Shown here piece after piece: positions 18,086-26,122 of a DNA stretch of 64,000 nucleotides. Under the pieces are notes generated by a model. That model was not told where the DNA came from and made no database searches. It worked only from the letters and a program-made list of their open reading frames with translations. Every line of letters begins with the position of its first letter. The stretch's first letter is position 1. The translations under genes were made by a program, and so were the position numbers. Source of the stretch: Thioclava electrotropha (lineage in GTDB: Bacteria > Pseudomonadota > Alphaproteobacteria > Rhodobacterales > Rhodobacteraceae); contig NZ_CP053562.1 of assembly GCF_002085925.2 (NCBI RefSeq), positions 414,001 through 478,000 of the forward strand, in the 5' to 3' direction.

Positions 18086-18367
18086 TCAATGCAGTTTGTC
18101 GCGCGTGCGCCAACGCTGCTTGGCGAGCTGATAGTCCGGGGCACTCGTAGGATAGTCCGGCGGCAAATCCCATTTGGCGCGATATTCCTCGAAGGTCATT
18201 CCGAGCAGGTTTTTAAGATGACGCTTCAACATCTTGATCGGGCGGCCCGTCTCCAGGCAGATCAGCCGATCAGGAAAGACACTCTCCGAAATCGGCACTG
18301 CCGGGGTGCGGGAAGTCGCTGGCTCGCCGGCGCAAGCCGGGGATTGTTGCGTCATGTCTACTCTCAC
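18086..18367 (-). CDS. Short MucR-like protein with degenerate zinc finger
   Basis: A 93-residue MucR relative. The core LICLETGRPIKMLKRHLKN, then MTFEEYRAKWDLPPDYPTSAPDY, aligns with the MucR domain, but only two of four zinc ligands remain. Cys37 and His50 are kept, while the second Cys is Thr40 and the second His is Leu55. The N-terminal oligomerisation region of normal MucR is replaced by a short Pro/Ser-rich leader. Some family members in Mesorhizobium lack zinc yet still bind DNA, so loss of zinc alone does not prove loss of function. It could modulate the full-length MucR next to it. The ATG at 18367 is used; an inner ATG at 18355 is also possible. Confidence 0.75.
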   Translation of the reverse strand: MRVDMTQQSPACAGEPATSRTPAVPISESVFPDRLICLETGRPIKMLKRHLKNLLGMTFEEYRAKWDLPPDYPTSAPDYQLAKQRWRTRDKLH

Positions 18368-18694
18368 ATGGTTTTGTTCTTAGGGGAAAGATTGAAGAAA
18401 TTCTTAAAGTTAGGTCAAAGAAATCCAATTTTTCCGCTGAACGTCCGTCGATGCGTCCTATTTCAAGGCATAGGCTGGACTTGTCTGGCAAAAACACGTG
18501 AATTATCGCATATCGCAGGGATAATAATTCGAAAATGCAAAGATGTCAGGCTCGGCGGATTTACGCTTCGCCTTCCAGTGTGACGCTCGGTGTTATTCGA
18601 AAGTGACAGTGCGACGGGGGAGGGCGTAAGACCGTGTCTCGCCCCGAAAGCGCTGAGGGATACGGGGAGTTGCCTTTTGTTTGGCTCAGACGCC
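18368..18694. promoter_or_regulatory. AT-richer divergent regulatory region
   Basis: These 327 bases separate the degenerate mucR-like gene (minus) from the response-regulator gene (plus). The stretch is visibly richer in A and T than its surroundings, for example around 18395-18435 and 18495-18540. MucR proteins prefer such DNA. The frame of the plus gene is open upstream to 18590, but no start there looks better than 18695. Confidence 0.4.
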
Positions 18695-19426
18695 ATGCGA
18701 AGACAGAACGTCATCATCGTAGCGGAAGAAGGCGCGAAGCAAGGACAGTTGTCCGACTTCTTTCGCGCATGCTGCGGCTGGGAGCCTTTGCCTTTCGCAA
18801 CTGCGATTGAGGCCGAGCAATATATTCTGCTGCATGGAACCCCATGTATCTTGCTGATCAGCCTTGCCGACGCAGAGGGTGCCGCGGATCTGATCCGAAC
18901 TGCGCGCGTCAGTACGAAGGAGAGCCTGATCTTCTTCGTCGACTCCACTCCGGACGGAGAGCTTGCTGCCGAGATGATTCTGGCCGGCGCCGATGATGTG
19001 ATCCGACAGCCTTATTCTCAGAGGGAATTGGCCGCGCGTCTCTGGCTTCGGGCGGGCAACAGTCTGCCCATCAGCTTCCCGAGCGAAGAAAAGCGAGTCG
19101 CTCGCCTCAAGATCGACGAGGAAAACCGCCTGACCGGCCCTGATGCCGTCGAGGCGGTGCAGCTTACCCCCACGGAGGGGGAGATCATGATCGAGCTGAT
19201 CCGGAGCGGCGGACGAATCGTCACGCGGGACGCGCTGTCGCGACGAATCGACAACTGCATGTGGGTCTATGGTGATCGCAAATTCGACGTTCACATCACC
19301 AAGATTCGCAAGAAGCTGCGTGACGCGTTCGGCGAGAGATATGTCGTGGAAACAGTGCGTTCGGCTGGATACTCGTTCTACGAGATTCCCGTCGGGAAGT
19401 CGCGCAGCCTTACAACTTCAGATTGA
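18695..19426 (+). CDS. OmpR-family response regulator with atypical receiver
   Basis: A 243-residue protein (start MRRQNVIIVAEEG) with a receiver-like domain (about 5-120) and a winged-helix DNA-binding domain (about 140-235: LTPTEGEIMIELIRSGGRIVTRDALSRRI, then DVHITKIRKKLRDAFGERYVVETVRSAGYSF). The receiver lacks the usual phosphorylation residues: the acceptor Asp position reads Ser56 in ILLISLADAEG, and the conserved Lys before Pro is Gln in VIRQPYS. It probably works without phosphorylation. It stands alone between MucR genes and a sigma factor inside the flagellar island, so a role in motility control is likely but not shown. Its DNA-binding domain resembles the CtrA/Rem group. Confidence 0.85.
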   Translation: MRRQNVIIVAEEGAKQGQLSDFFRACCGWEPLPFATAIEAEQYILLHGTPCILLISLADAEGAADLIRTARVSTKESLIFFVDSTPDGELAAEMILAGADDVIRQPYSQRELAARLWLRAGNSLPISFPSEEKRVARLKIDEENRLTGPDAVEAVQLTPTEGEIMIELIRSGGRIVTRDALSRRIDNCMWVYGDRKFDVHITKIRKKLRDAFGERYVVETVRSAGYSFYEIPVGKSRSLTTSD

Positions 19427-19768
19427 GTTGTTGAGTCTCTGGGACTGTTTTAGCGGTAGTCGCTGTCAAGCTATTAATTGTTAACATCTCGGCGACTGAT
19501 CGTGAGCACACAATCTGTGGTCGCACCATCGACAAGCTGTGGATGGTTGAGGGGGTGCCCACAACCGATAGTGTTTGAACCTATGAAAAATAGGCTTTCC
19601 AACGCTTCGCCCGTTGCCGGTCTGGGGATAACTTGGCGGTCACCGGTTCGCCACCTTCACGTAGAATTTATCCTTACTCGCCTTACGGTTTAACAATCCT
19701 TAACCTTACCGGATCGTGAATCGCTGGTAATCTGCCGTTACTGGAATTTGGGGACTCGGGGATTAGGG
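19427..19768. other. Intergenic region with CtrA-like half-sites
   Basis: No gene is seen in these 342 bases. The stretch is AT-richer than average and contains TTAACAATCCTTAACC at 19690-19705, two TTAA half-sites with a six-base spacer, one base short of the CtrA consensus. It also holds the small inverted repeat CCTAT-GAAAA-ATAGG near 19579. It probably carries the promoter of the following small gene. Confidence 0.45.
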
Positions 19769-20182
19769 ATGTCCATGAAAAATAACGATTTGTTAGCGCA
19801 GATTTGGGAAGGTTCGGTGACGCAAGCGTCATCGGGCGCAGGGTCTCAGGGAAGTTTGGTGGCGGCTGCGCTTCTGCCTGCGCACACTGTTTTGCTGCGC
19901 TCGACTCGCAAGGATGCAAGCTTGCTCGTGCTGCCCGAAGCCGAAGAGCTTCTGCCGGGAATCTCGCTTGGTGATATTCTTGCGGAAGAGCTTGGAATCG
20001 AGGTGCCTTATGGAAGCCTCGTGGTGATCGAGCCGACGCAAGTCGCAGGGGTGAAGCATGGTTTTGGGGACCGTGCGATCGACCTCCGGCTGCCGGCGAT
20101 GGCGTCGCCCGCACGTGGTGGCTGTTCGCTGCACGAAGATGCACGGGATCGCAGCGCGACCGCGACGGGCAGTCACCTGTGA
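19769..20182 (+). CDS. Hypothetical protein in the flagellar regulatory region
   Basis: A 137-residue frame starting MSMKNNDLLAQIWEGSV, after GGGGACTCGGGG; an ATG at 19775 is an alternative start. No family was recognised. It has no membrane helix, and its middle part (LLVLPEAEELLPGISLGDILAEELGIEVPYGSLVVIEPT) reads like a compact soluble domain. The C-terminal 35 residues are Arg/Ala/Ser-rich and could be out-of-frame translation. It lies between the atypical response regulator and the sigma-factor gene, so a regulatory role is possible. I am moderately sure that it is coding. Confidence 0.5.
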   Translation: MSMKNNDLLAQIWEGSVTQASSGAGSQGSLVAAALLPAHTVLLRSTRKDASLLVLPEAEELLPGISLGDILAEELGIEVPYGSLVVIEPTQVAGVKHGFGDRAIDLRLPAMASPARGGCSLHEDARDRSATATGSHL

Positions 20183-20302
20183 GCGCGAAGGCCGTGGAAA
20201 ACGGCCGCTATGCGTTCTGCGCTCGGTTGGCGGACCGAGCCAGTCTGACAAAGTCATGAGAATGCCGCGCCGTCTCGAGAGGCGGCGCGGCCTCCCGCGG
20301 CA

Positions 20303-20317
20303 TTAATCCGAGGTTAA
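20303..20317 (+). promoter_or_regulatory. CtrA box 1 upstream of the sigma-factor gene
   Basis: TTAATCCGAGGTTAA matches the CtrA consensus TTAA-N7-TTAA exactly. It lies about 105 bases before the start of the RpoH-like sigma gene. A second perfect box lies 31 bases further downstream. Confidence 0.75.
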
Positions 20318-20333
20318 CCAGAAAAGCCTCCGA

Positions 20334-20348
20334 TTAACTTGCCTTTAA
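20334..20348 (+). promoter_or_regulatory. CtrA box 2 upstream of the sigma-factor gene
   Basis: TTAACTTGCCTTTAA again matches TTAA-N7-TTAA exactly. It is on the same DNA face as box 1 (centres about three helical turns apart) and 75 bases before the start codon. Confidence 0.75.
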
Positions 20349-20422
20349 TCAAGTAAAGCTTTCTCCAAACATGCCCCCGTGGTCTTCTGTTCTTCAAGAA
20401 TAGAGCGGATAGAGGCGGAGTA

Positions 20423-21166
20423 ATGTTTGCATTGAGCTTCCGTGCTGCACTTGATGCGCCATTTCTGAATGTTGAAGAAGAACGGCAGGCCATCTCGCGC
20501 TGGCAGGAATATGGAGATCGGGACTCGCTCGAAATTCTCCTGCGCTCGCATGTCCGTCAGGCCTATGCGCAGGCGCGTCGCTGGGCGACCAATCCGGTCG
20601 AGCTCGAAGACCTCGTGGCGGAAGGGATCATCGGTCTGATGCGTGCCGCCGAACGGTTCGATCTGACGCAGGACGTGCGCTTCTCCACCTATTCGCACTG
20701 GTGGGTGATGACCTGCGTCCTCAATGCGCTCGCCCGGATCAAGACGGTGATCGATGTGCCGGCGCGGGTCTATCTCGATGCGCGGATGGGGCGGCTGGAC
20801 AATCCCGAGGCGAGCCAGCTTCTGACCGGTCTGGTGGCGCTGGATGCCAGGTCGTTCGATGACAGTGACGCCGAGATGATGGAGATGATGCGCAGCCCGG
20901 ACCTTACGCCCGAAGAGCAGACGGTGGCCGCATCCGCCGCACGCGCAGCGCATGAGGTTTTGGAAGATGCGTTGGACGATCTGGATGCGCCGGATCGCGA
21001 GATGGTCTTGCGCCGCAAATTGCAGACGCCGCCGGAGTCTCTCGACGATCTGGCCCGCGATCTCGGGATGAGCCGCGAGCGCGCCCGGCAGGTCGAAAAG
21101 CGCGCGCTCATCCGGTTGAAGCGATGCCTTGAAAAACGCGGGTTCAGCCCTGCGATGCTGAACTGA
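20423..21166 (+). CDS. RpoH-like RNA polymerase sigma factor in the flagellar island
   Basis: A 247-residue sigma-70 family protein closest in form to RpoH. Region 2 is at about residues 35-105 (LEDLVAEGIIGLMRAAERFD, then VRFSTYSHWWVMTCVLNAL). Region 4 is at about 190-240 (APDREMVLRRKL, SLDDLARDLGMSRERARQVEKRALIRLKRCL). The RpoH box (Q-R/K-K/R-LFFNLR) after region 2 is replaced by ARVYLDARMGRLD, so it is not a canonical heat-shock sigma factor. Two perfect CtrA boxes precede it, and fliK and flgD follow. I infer a dedicated flagellar sigma factor standing in for FliA, which is not seen in the window. Confidence 0.85.
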   Translation: MFALSFRAALDAPFLNVEEERQAISRWQEYGDRDSLEILLRSHVRQAYAQARRWATNPVELEDLVAEGIIGLMRAAERFDLTQDVRFSTYSHWWVMTCVLNALARIKTVIDVPARVYLDARMGRLDNPEASQLLTGLVALDARSFDDSDAEMMEMMRSPDLTPEEQTVAASAARAAHEVLEDALDDLDAPDREMVLRRKLQTPPESLDDLARDLGMSRERARQVEKRALIRLKRCLEKRGFSPAMLN

Positions 21167-21334
21167 GAGGGCTGGGATGGCACGTCATCTGATGATCGCA
21201 GGACATGGGCGCGCGGGCGCCGGACTGCCTTGCAATATGCCGCGTGCGACAAGCGTGCTCGCGCCGATCTCGCAGTCGGGTTCCTGGGGCGCGCGCGAAC
21301 TGAGATGCCGGGCTGATGTGACGAGGGTGATGAG

Positions 21335-22705
21335 ATGGACGCGATAGCTGCGACATTGCTGAAGACGACGGCCTCTGGCGCAGGGGCCGGGCGGAAGTCG
21401 TCATCGGAGGCGACCGGCTTCGGATCGCTTTTGCAAGGCGTGCAACCGGATGCGGGTAGTGCCGCGAAGGCGGGGGCGTCGGCGGTGGCCGCTTCGCCCA
21501 AGGGTGCGACAGCGGCGGTCCTTGCGGGGAATCCCGCGCTTCAGGCCGAGCTGGCCGGGAAGCTGCAGAAGGTTCGGGACGGTGCGCTGGCAGAATTGGC
21601 GCAGGGCAAGCCGATCGGGGCGGTGCTGAAAGAGCTGGGCTCCTCGCTCGCGACGGTGCTCGCCGAGTTCGACGCCGCGCATGGCACGAAATTGCAGGAA
21701 GCTCTCGCCCAGGCGCTCGAAGCTATGGAGCTGCAAGCGGGCGGCGCAGAGGCAAAGCCCGCTTCGGATCATGCGCGCGACAAAAGCGACACGATCGACG
21801 AGGTCTTCGCGAGCCTTCTGGTCTCGCTCGGTCTGCAAGCGAAGCCGCCTGAGCCCGCATCGCCGCAAAAGGGCGGCGCGCAGACCCCATCGGTCGCCGG
21901 GCTCACGCCCGCGCATTCTGTGGGCGACCTTTCCTCTCCGATGGTGCAGCCGCAGCCTGAGGTGCCGCAGACGCAGACGCAGGTCATCACCTCCGTTCCG
22001 CAGGGGCTTGCCGGGGCGGTGCCTGCGCCACTGGCGCCGGAGGTCCCCCAGAACGACATGGACCCGCGCGTGCGTGCCGTTCTGGAAGCCGCCGCGAACG
22101 GCGCGGGGAAGACGGGCAAGACCGAGGCGCAGGCGGCAGTGCTATCCGCCGCGCCGGGCAAGGGCGATCCCAAACCGGCGCAGCCATTCGCCGAGGCCGC
22201 CCGCGCCGGGGCGCTGCCCGATGCGGCCGTGGCACGGCTCACGCAGCATGACGCAAGTCACACAGCCCGGAGCGAGGCTCCGGCGCAACCGGGGCAGACA
22301 GCCCAGCCCTCGCCGCGCTTTGCGGTCTTTGTCGCGACGCAACTCCGCCGCGCCGATCTGCAGGAGGGGCGCACTCGCGTGGCCCTGACCCCGCGCGGGC
22401 TGGGCGATATCGAGATCGACGTGGAGCGCGACAAGCACGGTCAGGTCAACGTGGTCGTTCGGGCCGAAAGTCCGGCGGTGCTGAGCGCCTTGCGCGGGGA
22501 TCGCGAGACGCTCGCGGCGATCCTGGCGGGGCAGGGCCTGCAGATGGATAGCGGCGCGCTCGATTTCGAGCAATTCGGCGGTCATGGCGAGGGCGAAGAA
22601 GAACGCTCCTCCGGCCAAGGCGCGAGCATTGACGAAGACGTCCCCGTGCTGGGCGCCGATTGGCAGCCCACCATCGACGACGGACAACTGGATATCAGGA
22701 CCTGA
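21335..22705 (+). CDS. fliK: Flagellar hook-length control protein FliK
   Basis: A 456-residue protein, Ala/Gly/Gln/Pro-rich and apparently unstructured over its first 330 residues. A folded C-terminal Flg_hook domain follows (about 345-420: ATQLRRADLQEGRTRVALTPRGLGDIEIDVERDKHGQVNVVVRAE, ALRGDRETLAAILAGQGLQ). FliK measures the hook and switches export from hook to filament proteins through FlhB. It is followed by flgD with ten bases between them. Start ATG 21335 is preceded by a GAGGGTGATGAG stretch. Confidence 0.88.
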   Translation: MDAIAATLLKTTASGAGAGRKSSSEATGFGSLLQGVQPDAGSAAKAGASAVAASPKGATAAVLAGNPALQAELAGKLQKVRDGALAELAQGKPIGAVLKELGSSLATVLAEFDAAHGTKLQEALAQALEAMELQAGGAEAKPASDHARDKSDTIDEVFASLLVSLGLQAKPPEPASPQKGGAQTPSVAGLTPAHSVGDLSSPMVQPQPEVPQTQTQVITSVPQGLAGAVPAPLAPEVPQNDMDPRVRAVLEAAANGAGKTGKTEAQAAVLSAAPGKGDPKPAQPFAEAARAGALPDAAVARLTQHDASHTARSEAPAQPGQTAQPSPRFAVFVATQLRRADLQEGRTRVALTPRGLGDIEIDVERDKHGQVNVVVRAESPAVLSALRGDRETLAAILAGQGLQMDSGALDFEQFGGHGEGEEERSSGQGASIDEDVPVLGADWQPTIDDGQLDIRT

Positions 22706-22715
22706 GGAGCCCCAG

Positions 22716-23396
22716 ATGAGCATCTCCCCGACAAGCACCAATCCGGCCGCGACTGCGACCGACACGACCGCCACGGCAAATCCGGCGCAGTCGAAGCTCT
22801 CGGCGGATTACAACAGCTTCCTGCAGCTTCTGACGGCGCAGATCAAAAATCAGGACCCGCTGAAGCCGATGGACTCGACGCAATTCGTCTCGCAGCTGGC
22901 GCAGCTCAGTCAGGTCGAGCAATCGGTGCAGACCAATACCAACCTCAAGACGATCGACGCCAAGTTGAGCGCGATCGGCGGGATGTCGGATGTGGCCCTG
23001 ATGGGCAAGACGGTGTCGCTCGCCTCCGACCGGATCGAGCTGCGCGACGGTCAGGCCAGCACCAGCTATGAGCTCGCCGCCCCCGCCGACAAGGTGACTG
23101 CGATCATCAAGACGGAGGACGGGACCGAACTGCGCCGGATCACGGGCCTGCCCGGACGTTCGGGCGAGAAGATCGCGCTGAGCTGGGACGGGCGCGATTC
23201 CGCGGGGCTGCCGGTGCCCGATGACACGTTCCGGGTCGAGATCGACGCGCAGGATGCCGATGGCAATGCGGTTTCCTACGACACCTATCCCAGCACGCAG
23301 GTCGAGCAGGTGCGGTTCTCGTCGCAGGGGCAGTCGCTGGTTCTGCGCAATGGCGAGGAAGTGCCCAGCTCGCTCATCGTTGCGGTGTCGGGCTGA
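22716..23396 (+). CDS. flgD: Flagellar hook assembly (capping) protein FlgD
   Basis: A 226-residue protein starting MSISPTSTNPAATATD at 22716, preceded by GAGGAGC. The N-terminal FlgD motif is intact (YNSFLQLLTAQIKNQDPLKPMDSTQFVSQLAQLSQVEQSVQTN). The C-terminal half has the FLG-fold DGRDSAGLPVPDDTFRVEIDAQDADG. FlgD caps the growing hook and is discarded once the hook is complete. It forms an operon with fliK and converges on the minus-strand ring genes. Confidence 0.93.
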   Translation: MSISPTSTNPAATATDTTATANPAQSKLSADYNSFLQLLTAQIKNQDPLKPMDSTQFVSQLAQLSQVEQSVQTNTNLKTIDAKLSAIGGMSDVALMGKTVSLASDRIELRDGQASTSYELAAPADKVTAIIKTEDGTELRRITGLPGRSGEKIALSWDGRDSAGLPVPDDTFRVEIDAQDADGNAVSYDTYPSTQVEQVRFSSQGQSLVLRNGEEVPSSLIVAVSG

Positions 23397-23435
23397 CGCG
23401 AGTGTCCCCCTGCGCGGTGCGCGGCGGCGGAGTTC

Positions 23436-23870
23436 CTATCCTTGCTTGAATGGTGCCGCGCTGTTCACCTTCGCCGCCTGTAAGCCGGGCACACGGTCCT
23501 CGAGGCCGCGCTCGAGCAGCGGGACGAGCTCGTCAGGCGTGACCGTATCGGGGTCGAAGATCCGATTGTCCGCGAGTTTGGTCAGCAGATCGAGCGACTC
23601 ATCGCGCAGTTTCGGCACGAGCGCCGGTCCATCGGCAAGCTCTTTTCCCTTCAGAACCAGCGTTACATCGACCGTCAGGTAGCTGACCGCGCGCGCCCGG
23701 AAGATCGGGACCGTAATCGCTCCCAGTGCGATGTCGCGCGGGGCAGGCTCGGGCGGGGCTTCGGGCGCTTTGGGCCCTGGCGCGATCTGGCTGCCGCCAA
23801 GATAGCCCAGGCCCGCCGCGACGATTGGCACCACCACGATGAGCAGCACGAGTGTTCTCCAGCGCGGCAT
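23436..23870 (-). CDS. FliL-like single-pass membrane protein of the flagellar ring operon
   Basis: A 144-residue protein with one N-terminal helix (TLVLLIVVVPIVAAGLGYL, residues 6-24), a Pro-rich linker and a periplasmic domain with VSYLTVDVTLVLKGKEL and KLRDESLDLLTKLADNRIFD. The topology resembles FliL, and rhizobial flgG-flgA-flgH operons often end with fliL. However, a more typical FliL is encoded at 43319-43855, so this is either a second FliL paralogue or a different basal-body accessory protein. It is the last gene of the flgF-flgG-flgA-flgH operon, nine bases after flgH. Confidence 0.6.
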   Translation of the reverse strand: MPRWRTLVLLIVVVPIVAAGLGYLGGSQIAPGPKAPEAPPEPAPRDIALGAITVPIFRARAVSYLTVDVTLVLKGKELADGPALVPKLRDESLDLLTKLADNRIFDPDTVTPDELVPLLERGLEDRVPGLQAAKVNSAAPFKQG

Positions 23871-23879
23871 GGGTCGCGC

Positions 23880-24635
23880 TCAGTAGGGCAGGACGACGTC
23901 GAGCGCGTCTTCCCCGTAGCGGGGCTGTTGAACCTTGCTGATCTGGCCGCGCCCGCCATAGGAGATGCGCGCCTCGGCGATCTTCTCGTAGGGGATCGTG
24001 TTGTCCATCCGGATGTCTTCGGGACGGATGATCCCGGCCACCCGCAATTCGCGCAGCTCGTGATTGACCTTCACCTCCTGGCGTCCGGCGATCACGAAAT
24101 TCCCGTTTTGCAGCTTCCGGATGACGAGGGCCGCGACCTTGAGGCTGATCGTCTCGTTGCGCTTGATCGAGCCGGTGCCGCTGGCGCTCGATTGCGAGCT
24201 GAGATCGACGATATTGCTGCCCGTGGGCAGGTCTTTCTCGCTGACGCCGGGCAGGATCTTCGCGATCTTTCCGCCATAGCCGAGAAAGGTCGGGAAGCCG
24301 ACGCTCTGGCTGCCGTCGCGGCTGCGCTGGGAGGCGTTCTGAAGCTGCGCCTCGTCGTTGATGTCGATATCGACGGTCAGCAGATCGCCCACCTTGTCGG
24401 CGCGCTGATCGCCGAAGAAGCCGGTGGAGCCGGTCTGCCAGAGCGACGCGGCCTCGGCCCGCTGCGGAATGCGCGTAGGCTCCAGCGGCGGCATCGGAAC
24501 GCTGACCCGGTTCACTTCTGGGATCGTGTCGCCATCGACGACCATGTCGCTCACTTTCGGGTCGCGCTCGAAGGCCGTGCCGGGACCGCAGGCGGCCAGC
24601 GCGAGCATCGGCAGGATGTAGAACGGATGTCTCAC
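23880..24635 (-). CDS. flgH: Flagellar L-ring lipoprotein FlgH
   Basis: A 251-residue lipoprotein with signal and lipobox LALAAC (lipidated Cys16). Family motifs are SLWQTGSTGFFGDQRADKVGDLLTVDIDINDEAQLQN and the C-terminal VAGIIRPEDIRMDNTIPYEKIAEARISYGGRGQI. FlgH forms the outer-membrane L ring around the rod. The start overlaps the flgA stop by four bases, so the two are translationally coupled. Confidence 0.95.
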   Translation of the reverse strand: MRHPFYILPMLALAACGPGTAFERDPKVSDMVVDGDTIPEVNRVSVPMPPLEPTRIPQRAEAASLWQTGSTGFFGDQRADKVGDLLTVDIDINDEAQLQNASQRSRDGSQSVGFPTFLGYGGKIAKILPGVSEKDLPTGSNIVDLSSQSSASGTGSIKRNETISLKVAALVIRKLQNGNFVIAGRQEVKVNHELRELRVAGIIRPEDIRMDNTIPYEKIAEARISYGGRGQISKVQQPRYGEDALDVVLPY

Positions 24636-25309
24636 TTCTGAATCTCCACTTTGCCATCGGGCTTGGCGATGCCTTCGACAATTTTGTTGCTTACGAGATT
24701 GACCACGCGCACCGACTGATCCGCATGGGCGTCGGAGATCGCCTTGCCGGGCGCGGTCAGCGACATCGGGCCTTTCGAATATTCGATCGAGACCGGGTCG
24801 CCGCGCGAGATGATGACCGGCTCGGTGATCGACTGGCTCATCACCGGACGCCCGCGCGCCAGGACCCGGCGCACCTGCATCCCGGCCAGATGGTCGAGCT
24901 GCGTCACGGCATAGGCGCCGACTTGGCCATAGGGCAGGTCGACCATCTGGAAATCATCGCCCGACAGGATGGCGCCGGGGAGGATTTGCTGCGTCGGGAC
25001 AGGAACGGGCACGTTCAGCAGTGCAAGCCCCGCGAGGCGCCGCACATCGCCCGACGCCTCGACCGCATTCGCGAGAAATTGCCCCGTGGAGCGATCCATC
25101 CAGAAATCGCTGATCATCTCCGCGTCTCCGGGGTCGCTGTCTTGCAGCGTGATCTCGAAATGACCGCTCGGCGGCATCTCGAGGCCCCAGGACTGCTCAG
25201 CCTTCTCGGCGATCAGCACGCGCACGGATTCCGCGCTCGCGGGTCCGGCGAGAAGCGCGGTGACGAGTGTGGCGAGAACGGCAGTTGCAGAGGCGAATTT
25301 CGGGATCAT
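24632..25309 (-). CDS. flgA: Flagellar P-ring assembly chaperone FlgA
   Basis: A 225-residue exported protein with a signal peptide (MIPKFASATAVLATLVTALLAGPASAES). The C-terminal SAF-like domain contains RRVLARGRPVMSQSITEPVIISRGDPVSIEYSKGPMSLTAPGKAISDAHADQSVRVVN, as in FlgA. It helps FlgI assemble into the P ring in the periplasm. It lies four bases after flgG and overlaps flgH. Confidence 0.93.
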   Translation of the reverse strand: MIPKFASATAVLATLVTALLAGPASAESVRVLIAEKAEQSWGLEMPPSGHFEITLQDSDPGDAEMISDFWMDRSTGQFLANAVEASGDVRRLAGLALLNVPVPVPTQQILPGAILSGDDFQMVDLPYGQVGAYAVTQLDHLAGMQVRRVLARGRPVMSQSITEPVIISRGDPVSIEYSKGPMSLTAPGKAISDAHADQSVRVVNLVSNKIVEGIAKPDGKVEIQK

Positions 25310-25313
25310 GGCA

Positions 25314-26099
25314 TCACTTGATCTGGTTCGAGGTGGACATCATCTGGTCGGCCGTCTCGATCGCCTTCGAGTTCATCTCATAGGCGCGCTGCGCCGAGAT
25401 CAGGTCGGTGATCTGCTGGATGATGTTGACGTTGGAGCTCTCAAGGTAGCCCTGACGCAAGATGCCGACGCCCGGATCGCCCGGCAGCGCCTCGGTCGGC
25501 TCGCCCGAAGCGGTCGTGGCCTGCAGAAGGTTGTTGCCCAGCGGCTTCATCCCCGCCTCGTTGACGAAGGTCGACATCGTGATCTGGCCGATCTGCACCG
25601 GGGTCGGGTCCTTGCCGACATAGGCCATCACGAGACCCTGCTGGTTGATCTCGACATTGGTGGTGTTGGCCGGGACGTTGATCCCGGGTGCGACCTCATA
25701 GCCGTCCATCGACACGATCTGGCCCTCGGGGCTCAGCTGGAAGGTGCCGGCCCGCGTATAGGCCTGACTGCCATCGGGCATGTTGAGGGTGAAATAGCCG
25801 CCGCCGTCGATCGCGAGATCGAGCTGGTTTTCGGTCTGCACCAGACCGCCTTGCGTGTTGAGCCGCACCACGCCCGCGCTTTGCACGCCGAGGCCGATAT
25901 CCACGCCCACAGGGCGTGCGGTTCCGTCGGCCGAGGTCAGCGAGCCTTCGCGTTGCAGCGACTGGTAGACCAGATCCTGAAAGGCGGCGCGGCTGCTCTT
26001 GTAGCCGGTGGTGTTCGCGTTCGCGATGTTGTTCGAGATCACGTCCACATTGGTCTGCTGAGCCAGCATCCCCGTCGCGGCAATTCCAAGTGCTCTCAT
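25314..26099 (-). CDS. flgG: Flagellar distal rod protein FlgG
   Basis: A 261-residue protein of the usual FlgG length. The N-terminal rod motif is MRALGIAATGMLAQQTNVDVISNNIANANTTGYK. The C-terminal helix has LESSNVNIIQQITDLISAQRAYEMNSKAIETADQMM. FlgG forms the distal rod that crosses the P and L rings. It follows flgF by 23 bases in the flgF-flgG-flgA-flgH operon. Confidence 0.96.
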   Translation of the reverse strand: MRALGIAATGMLAQQTNVDVISNNIANANTTGYKSSRAAFQDLVYQSLQREGSLTSADGTARPVGVDIGLGVQSAGVVRLNTQGGLVQTENQLDLAIDGGGYFTLNMPDGSQAYTRAGTFQLSPEGQIVSMDGYEVAPGINVPANTTNVEINQQGLVMAYVGKDPTPVQIGQITMSTFVNEAGMKPLGNNLLQATTASGEPTEALPGDPGVGILRQGYLESSNVNIIQQITDLISAQRAYEMNSKAIETADQMMSTSNQIK

Positions 26100-26122
26100 G
26101 GTTCAGCTCCTTTTCGCGCCGG

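Noticed and set aside
19690..19705. TTAACAATCCTTAACC as a full CtrA box.
   Set aside because: The spacer is six bases, not seven; kept only as CtrA-like half-sites.
21177..21350. A 57-codon frame (MARHLMIAGHGRAGAGLP) between the sigma gene and fliK that overlaps the fliK start.
   Set aside because: No recognisable product and no strong ribosome-binding site; it may be chance in GC-rich DNA.
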